64,000 bases of DNA from assembly GCA_900768995.1 (NCBI GenBank), contig CAAGEZ010000030.1, forward strand, positions 12,382 to 76,381, read 5' to 3'. Below, in pieces: positions 59,403-64,000 of this stretch; the first letter of the stretch is position 1; every line of letters starts with the position of its first letter. Below the pieces are notes generated by a model. That model had not been told where the DNA came from. It saw only the letters and a program-made list of their open reading frames with translations, and searched no databases. Position numbers and translations under genes: made by a program. The DNA is from Oscillospiraceae bacterium (lineage in GTDB: Bacteria; Bacillota; Clostridia; Oscillospirales; Ruminococcaceae).

Positions 59403-60586
59403 TTCTTCAGCTTCGACTCCTCTGCGTCAATTATGCTCATAAGCTCGCTTATTGCCTTGCTGTTGTTCTTCTTTTTCGGGGGTGCAAGCTTTTCCTTGGG
59501 AATAACTGCCTGCTCGGGGATATTCTTGGCTTTCCTTACCATCTTATCCTCACGGACTGCCTTTGGCTCATATGCCTTGACTTCCTCAGCCTGTTCAGCT
59601 GCGGGAATTTCGGAATTTGCGGCTGTCTCGGCAATTTTTTGTGGGATAACATCGCTCATAAATGCGGGAGTTGACGCATCTTCGGCGGGCTTGCTCTCAT
59701 ACAAGGGCTTCTTTTCATCTTCCGAGGCATATTCGGAGAAGAAATTGTCGGCGTGGGGTGTTTTTACGGGCTTTACAACAGATGACCCCTTTTTGATGTT
59801 AGTGCTGCCCTTTTTGTCGGTATAGCCCTCGTATGTAAACAGGGGAGTGCCCTCATCACGGACTGCGGTGAGACCTGCCTTGCCGTTCTTGTCAACGCTG
59901 AGGACAGATCTTTCCTGCAAAGGCTCAGGTTCGGGAGCAGGCGGGGGAGTTGTGAACGATGCAGGCTCTTCAAAGAAGAAATCCTGGCTGTTGTCCTCAT
60001 CGGCGGTCATAATCTCGTCAAGCTCATCAAGGGAAACTGCTTCTTCCTCGTGACGCTTCACATTGATTATTCTTACCACCTGGAATATGATTATGATAAG
60101 GCTGGGGATAATTATTACAAGCATTATGCCGAAGGTGGAGGTCGCAAAATTCAGTACTGAGCCGAAGGCACTGCTCTGGCTTGTGGCTCTTGCAATGACA
60201 TTCTCGGCGGGTATTTTGAAGGTGTCATTTGCGGGAGCTGTGTCGAACTTTACCACATAGGACACCTCGCCGTTTTCACTTACAAGCTGAACAACTCGGG
60301 TAAGCACGGTGTCCTCGCCTATCTGACAGATGACCACGCTGCCCACCTTGATGTTGTCAAGATCGCCCGTTTTGCCGATAACAACGGTGTTCTGAGGAAT
60401 CTTGGGCTCCATTTTCACGGCTTTTGTGTGGTAAAATGTGTAGCCGAAAATGTTGGGTGCGGCTCCGTTGCCGCTGAATGAAAAATACAAAAAGAGCATT
60501 CCTGCGATAAGGAGTATGAGAATACCGATAACAATGCCCTCGATTATATTGACTGCCGAACTCTTTTTAGTTTTTTTCTTAGCCAT
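59399..60586 (-). CDS. Signal-peptidase-I-like membrane protein lacking the catalytic dyad
   Basis: 395 residues. One membrane helix at about 13-36, an extracytoplasmic S26 (SipW/ER-type signal peptidase) fold from 40 to 149, a second helix at 150-173, and a 220-residue acidic, Pro/Lys-rich cytoplasmic tail with no fold I recognise. In active enzymes a Ser precedes the MEP motif; here it is Lys58 (VKMEP). The base (His or Lys) before the RVV block is Thr96 (LTRVV). Neighbouring structural motifs (KVGSVV; an FDTAPAND segment in the place of GDAN) are kept. It is therefore probably a non-catalytic relative that binds or scaffolds. The deaminase gene overlaps its end. Confidence 0.75.
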   Translation of the reverse strand: MAKKKTKKSSAVNIIEGIVIGILILLIAGMLFLYFSFSGNGAAPNIFGYTFYHTKAVKMEPKIPQNTVVIGKTGDLDNIKVGSVVICQIGEDTVLTRVVQLVSENGEVSYVVKFDTAPANDTFKIPAENVIARATSQSSAFGSVLNFATSTFGIMLVIIIPSLIIIIFQVVRIINVKRHEEEAVSLDELDEIMTADEDNSQDFFFEEPASFTTPPPAPEPEPLQERSVLSVDKNGKAGLTAVRDEGTPLFTYEGYTDKKGSTNIKKGSSVVKPVKTPHADNFFSEYASEDEKKPLYESKPAEDASTPAFMSDVIPQKIAETAANSEIPAAEQAEEVKAYEPKAVREDKMVRKAKNIPEQAVIPKEKLAPPKKKNNSKAISELMSIIDAEESKLKK

Positions 60587-60635
60587 AGCAACCTCCGCTT
60601 AAAAAGTTTTTCTCGCATCAGCGATATCTTTTTTT

Positions 60636-60664
60636 ATTATAACATATAATGTGACAAATTTCAA
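60636..60664 (-). promoter_or_regulatory. Promoter of the S26-like/deaminase pair
   Basis: On the minus strand TTGAAA (60664-60659), 17-base spacer, TATAAT (60641-60636), about 50 bases before the start codon at 60586. Confidence 0.75.
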
Positions 60665-60760
60665 ATGTTTTTTTGATATATCCGAATTTTTGTTTTTTGT
60701 GTAATAAATTTTATATCCGCCGGCATAAAATCAAATAAAACAAAATAATCGGAGAGCATT

Positions 60761-61987
60761 ATGGAAAATATCAACGCTGTTTTGTGGGGACCGTTCACAA
60801 TTGGCATCATACTTTTCTGCGGCATATACCACACCGTAAAAAGCAGATTTATCCAGCTGAGACTCTGGCGGCATCTGGGCGGGAACGGAAAAAATACTGC
60901 CAAAGCCGTTGCTTCTGCCCTTGCCGCATCTATGGGTACGGGAAATATAACAGGCTGCGCCGCCGCAATATCTGCGGGGGGCGTTGGCGCAGTTTTCTGG
61001 ATGTGGATATCCGCATTTTTGGGAATGGCGCTTGCCTATTCGGAAAACAGGCTTGGCGGTGAATATGCCGAGAAGTATCACAGTGACGCAGGGCCTATGG
61101 TTTACATAGAAAAGGGGCTTGGCTCAAAAAAGCTTGCCCTGGTTTATTCCGCCGCCTGCCTTTGCGCTGCGCTGGCTATGGGCTGTATGAGCCAGACCGC
61201 AGCATTTTCCGAGGCGGTATGGGAGACAGGCTTGATGCCGAAACAGGCGGCGGGGGTATTGTCTGCTGTTGCTGCGGCTGTAGTGATATTTTCATCTGAG
61301 AAAGCTTCCGACGCCGCTATGAATGCCGCTGAAAAGCTTGTGCCCGTTATGGGTCTGCTTTATGCGGGAGGGTGCGTGATACTTATTGCATCTGCGGGGA
61401 AAAATGTCTTTGGAATGGCGGGGGATATCGTCCGTGATGCATTCACATTCAGGGCGGCGGCGGGGGGAATATTCGGTGCTGTGGTGTCAAGAGCGGTGTC
61501 GGTTGGACTTCGGCGTGGAATATTCTCAAACGAGGCGGGAATGGGCAGCTCGGTGCTGGTTCACAGCGGTGCAGGCTTCTGCTCCCCCGAAAGTATGGGG
61601 TCGTGGGCTGCCTTTGAGGTGTTTCTCGACACCATAGTGTGCTGTACACTCACCGCTTTTGCACTTATTTCGTCGGGAAAGGACACTCTCTCAGAGGCGT
61701 TCTCCCTCTGCTTCGGCAGGTTCGGTGGGGGATTTGTCTGCCTTTGCGTATGCCTTTTCGCCTGGGCATCGGTGCTGGGGTGGTGCTGCTACGGGGAAAA
61801 GTGCCTTGATTATCTGACAGGGGGCAAAGCTCCCGTCAGGGCATACAAGATAATTTTCTGCCTCTGCGGGGCTGCGGCGGGACTGGTTTCCCTTGACTTT
61901 CTTTTCGGGCTTTCGGATATGATAAATGTGTTCCTGATTTTTCCGAATCTCCTTGCGGTAACAATTCTCACGATGAGGAAAAGATAA
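60761..61987 (+). CDS. AGCS-family sodium:alanine/glycine symporter
   Basis: 408 residues, largely hydrophobic, about ten helices. Family blocks: the N-terminal WGPFTIGIILFCGIYHT, ASMGTGNITGCAAAI and RGIFSNEAGMGS. Typical AGCS proteins are 440-490 residues, so this one is short, mainly at the N-terminus and in the C-terminal part. It should import alanine or glycine with sodium. The start has GGAGAG just before it. No neighbour gives a more exact substrate. Confidence 0.85.
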   Translation: MENINAVLWGPFTIGIILFCGIYHTVKSRFIQLRLWRHLGGNGKNTAKAVASALAASMGTGNITGCAAAISAGGVGAVFWMWISAFLGMALAYSENRLGGEYAEKYHSDAGPMVYIEKGLGSKKLALVYSAACLCAALAMGCMSQTAAFSEAVWETGLMPKQAAGVLSAVAAAVVIFSSEKASDAAMNAAEKLVPVMGLLYAGGCVILIASAGKNVFGMAGDIVRDAFTFRAAAGGIFGAVVSRAVSVGLRRGIFSNEAGMGSSVLVHSGAGFCSPESMGSWAAFEVFLDTIVCCTLTAFALISSGKDTLSEAFSLCFGRFGGGFVCLCVCLFAWASVLGWCCYGEKCLDYLTGGKAPVRAYKIIFCLCGAAAGLVSLDFLFGLSDMINVFLIFPNLLAVTILTMRKR

Positions 61988-62009
61988 CGTGATTATTTTT
62001 CTCCTGCGG

Positions 62010-62038
62010 TTGATTTTTTCGGGGTTATATGTTATAAT
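62010..62038 (+). promoter_or_regulatory. Promoter of glmS
   Basis: TTGATT (62010-62015), 17-base spacer, TATAAT (62033-62038); leader only about 35 bases. Confidence 0.75.
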
Positions 62039-62080
62039 TAAATCTATATAGACATCGGCTATCTAAGGAGGATAACATAT

Positions 62081-63919
62081 ATGTGCGGAATTGTCGGATT
62101 TACAGGCAAAAGACAGGCTGCCCCCATTCTCTTGGAGGGACTGTCCAAGCTTGAATACAGAGGCTATGACTCGGCGGGCATTGCAGTCCGTGACGGCGAC
62201 GGAAAGACCGAGATCGTCAAGGCAAAGGGCAGGCTCAGGATACTTGAAGAAAAAACCGACAGCGGAAATGCCCTGAAAGGCTGCTGCGGAATAGGTCACA
62301 CCCGTTGGGCTACCCACGGCGAGCCCTCCGAGGAAAACGCCCACCCTCACACAAGCGACGATATGAACGTTGTGGGTGTTCACAACGGTATTATCGAGAA
62401 CTATCTTGAAATTAAAGAAAAGCTTCTGAAAAACGGCTATTCTTTCCATTCACAGACCGATACCGAAATACTTATCAAGCTGGTTGATTATTATTACAAG
62501 AAATACAAGGCCGGCCCTGCTGACGCTATTTCCAAGGCAATGGTAAGGGTAAGGGGCTCATACGCTCTCGCTGTTATGTTCAAGGATTATCCCGGCGAGA
62601 TATATGCAGCCCGCAAGGACAGCCCTATGGTCATCGGCACGGCTGACGGCGAATCCTACCTCGGTTCAGATGTTCCTGCCATACTCAAATACACAAGAAG
62701 CGTTTATTACATAGGAAATCTGGAGATCGCAAGGCTCACGGCAGGCAATGCTGAGTTTTACAATATTGACGGCGACCCCATTGAAAAGGAGCCGGTTGAG
62801 ATAAAGTGGGACGTTGAGGCGGCTGAAAAAGGCGGCTATGCTCATTTTATGCTCAAGGAGATACACGAGCAGCCCAAGGCTGTTGCGGACACCCTTGCAT
62901 CTGCCATAAAGAACGGAAAAATCGACCTTTCCGAGGTGGGTCTCACCGATGACGACATCAAGGGCATAGGTCAGATCATCATAGTTGCCTGCGGTTCCTC
63001 CTATCACGTGGGAATGGCTGCGCAGTATGTTATCGAGGATCTTGCGAGAATACCCGTCCGTGTGGAGCTTGCGTCCGAGTTCAGATACCGCAGACCCATT
63101 CTCAAAAAAGATGACCTTGTAATATTCATCAGCCAGTCGGGTGAGACGGCGGACACCCTTGCGGCTCTCAGAGCTGTCAAGGAAGCGGGCATAAGAACGC
63201 TCTCAATCGTAAATGTTGTGGGCAGCCCCATTGCAAGAGAAGCGGACAATGTTTTCTACACCCTTGCAGGTCCTGAGATAGCCGTTGCCACCACAAAAGC
63301 ATACAGCACTCAGCTGGTTGTTTCATATATGCTTGCGGTGCAGTTTGCGTTTGCAAGAGGGGAGATAGACGAGGAGAGATACGGCGGACTTATCGCTGAG
63401 CTTCTGAGCCTTCCCGAAAAGATGCAGAAGCTTCTTGATGACAAGGAAAGAATACAGTGGTTTGCCTCCAAATTCTCCAACGCCAAGGATATTTTCTTCA
63501 TCGGCAGGGGAATCGACTATGCGATATGTCTCGAAGGCAGCCTTAAACTTAAGGAAATAAGCTACATTCATTCAGAGGCATATGCTGCGGGCGAATTAAA
63601 GCACGGAACTATTTCCCTTATCGAGGACGGCACCCTTGTTGTGGGAGTTCTGACACAGGCCGGACTTTTTGAGAAAACTATCAGCAATATGGTGGAGGTC
63701 AAGAGCCGTGGCGCATATCTTATGGGACTTACCACCTACGGTCATTACAATGTTGAGGACACGGTGGATTTCACCGTTTATTCTCCTCAGACCGACGAGC
63801 ATTTTACTCCCAGCCTTGCAGTGATACCTCTCCAGCTTATGGCGTATTATGTGAGCCTTGCAAAGGGACTTGATGCTGATAAGCCGAGAAATCTTGCAAA
63901 GAGCGTTACAGTTGAATAA
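62081..63919 (+). CDS. glmS: Glutamine--fructose-6-phosphate transaminase
   Basis: 612 residues, full length. N-terminal glutaminase domain with catalytic Cys2 (MCGIVGF) and two SIS domains (CGSSYHVG and SQSGETADT in the first, SAYAAGELKHG-like EAYAAGELKHG in the second), ending in the usual PRNLAKSVTVE. It makes glucosamine-6-phosphate for peptidoglycan. The whole gap to the previous gene is 93 bases, too short for a glmS ribozyme. The AAGGAGG ribosome site is strong. Confidence 0.97.
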   Translation: MCGIVGFTGKRQAAPILLEGLSKLEYRGYDSAGIAVRDGDGKTEIVKAKGRLRILEEKTDSGNALKGCCGIGHTRWATHGEPSEENAHPHTSDDMNVVGVHNGIIENYLEIKEKLLKNGYSFHSQTDTEILIKLVDYYYKKYKAGPADAISKAMVRVRGSYALAVMFKDYPGEIYAARKDSPMVIGTADGESYLGSDVPAILKYTRSVYYIGNLEIARLTAGNAEFYNIDGDPIEKEPVEIKWDVEAAEKGGYAHFMLKEIHEQPKAVADTLASAIKNGKIDLSEVGLTDDDIKGIGQIIIVACGSSYHVGMAAQYVIEDLARIPVRVELASEFRYRRPILKKDDLVIFISQSGETADTLAALRAVKEAGIRTLSIVNVVGSPIAREADNVFYTLAGPEIAVATTKAYSTQLVVSYMLAVQFAFARGEIDEERYGGLIAELLSLPEKMQKLLDDKERIQWFASKFSNAKDIFFIGRGIDYAICLEGSLKLKEISYIHSEAYAAGELKHGTISLIEDGTLVVGVLTQAGLFEKTISNMVEVKSRGAYLMGLTTYGHYNVEDTVDFTVYSPQTDEHFTPSLAVIPLQLMAYYVSLAKGLDADKPRNLAKSVTVE

Positions 63920-64000
63920 TTTAAGGCAACCTCTAAAAACTCCTGTATTTTAAGACAAGCGGAAGTAAATGAGGTGAATTTGCCGACATAAGCCTAAACA

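Noticed and set aside
61988..62080. glmS ribozyme upstream of glmS
   Set aside because: The gap is 93 bases and is mostly promoter; the ribozyme core needs roughly 150 bases and none of its features are seen.
63920..64000. Possible IS end (GGCAACCTCTAAAAAC) at the right edge
   Set aside because: Only 81 bases are visible, no transposase or partner repeat can be seen, so it cannot be called.

Overview
The window looks like a chromosome segment of a strictly anaerobic, Gram-positive-type Clostridia member, most plausibly a fibre-degrading, succinate-producing Ruminococcus-like bacterium (Oscillospiraceae). Evidence for this: the conserved Firmicutes block priA-def-fmt-rsmB-rlmN-PP2C-prkC-rsgA-thiN-spoVM; a remA/gmk/rpoZ leader to that block; a lipoprotein GH5 endoglucanase; a GH130 mannoside phosphorylase like those of Ruminococcus; NfnAB; and many soluble iron-sulfur redox proteins. 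Genus is inference. No tRNA, rRNA, CRISPR array, prophage or intact IS element was seen.

Layout. 0.1-7.7 kb: 2-hydroxyacid dehydrogenase, GH5 cellulase, two methyltransferases (TrmN6-like, RsmI), glutamate dehydrogenase and a zinc amidase. 7.8-13.6 kb: a YesM/YesN-type two-component system, then the NfnAB transhydrogenase. 13.6-19.9 kb: an AT-rich orphan membrane protein, an RluA pseudouridine synthase, and a MarR regulator with a heterodimeric ABC exporter behind a well-formed promoter and tandem operator. 20-32.9 kb (minus strand): the centrepiece, a run of genes for malate dehydrogenase, fumarase, HdrB, HdrC, HdrA, FlxD, FlxC, FlxB, FlxA, a soluble FrdB and FrdA, followed by a separately promoted AspT/SucE1-family transporter. 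33.2-41 kb: TrkA/TrkH potassium uptake, a DUF1294 protein, an orphan FtsX-type permease and NAD synthetase. 41.2-57.4 kb: the conserved housekeeping block ending with ylmC/ymxH-like, rpsB and tsf. 57.8-63.9 kb: GH130 phosphorylase, an internally deleted nucleoside deaminase, a catalytically dead signal-peptidase-like protein, an AGCS symporter and glmS.

How it works together. The minus-strand cluster reads as a complete oxaloacetate/malate to succinate pathway in which fumarate reduction is physically encoded with an NADH-oxidising, flavin-bifurcating Flx-Hdr complex. I see no membrane anchor subunit. FrdB carries two four-cysteine cluster motifs rather than the quinone-side 3Fe-4S pattern, and HdrB carries both CCG cluster motifs. 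My proposal is that NADH oxidation coupled to fumarate reduction also reduces ferredoxin in the cytoplasm, a bacterial counterpart of the methanogen thiol:fumarate reductase with its Hdr half on separate subunits. A candidate Rex (NADH-sensing) site overlaps a promoter at the head of the cluster, and the AspT/SucE1-family carrier could export succinate. NfnAB, glutamate dehydrogenase and NAD synthetase elsewhere in the window also belong to NAD(P)H/ferredoxin balancing, though their physical proximity may be accidental.
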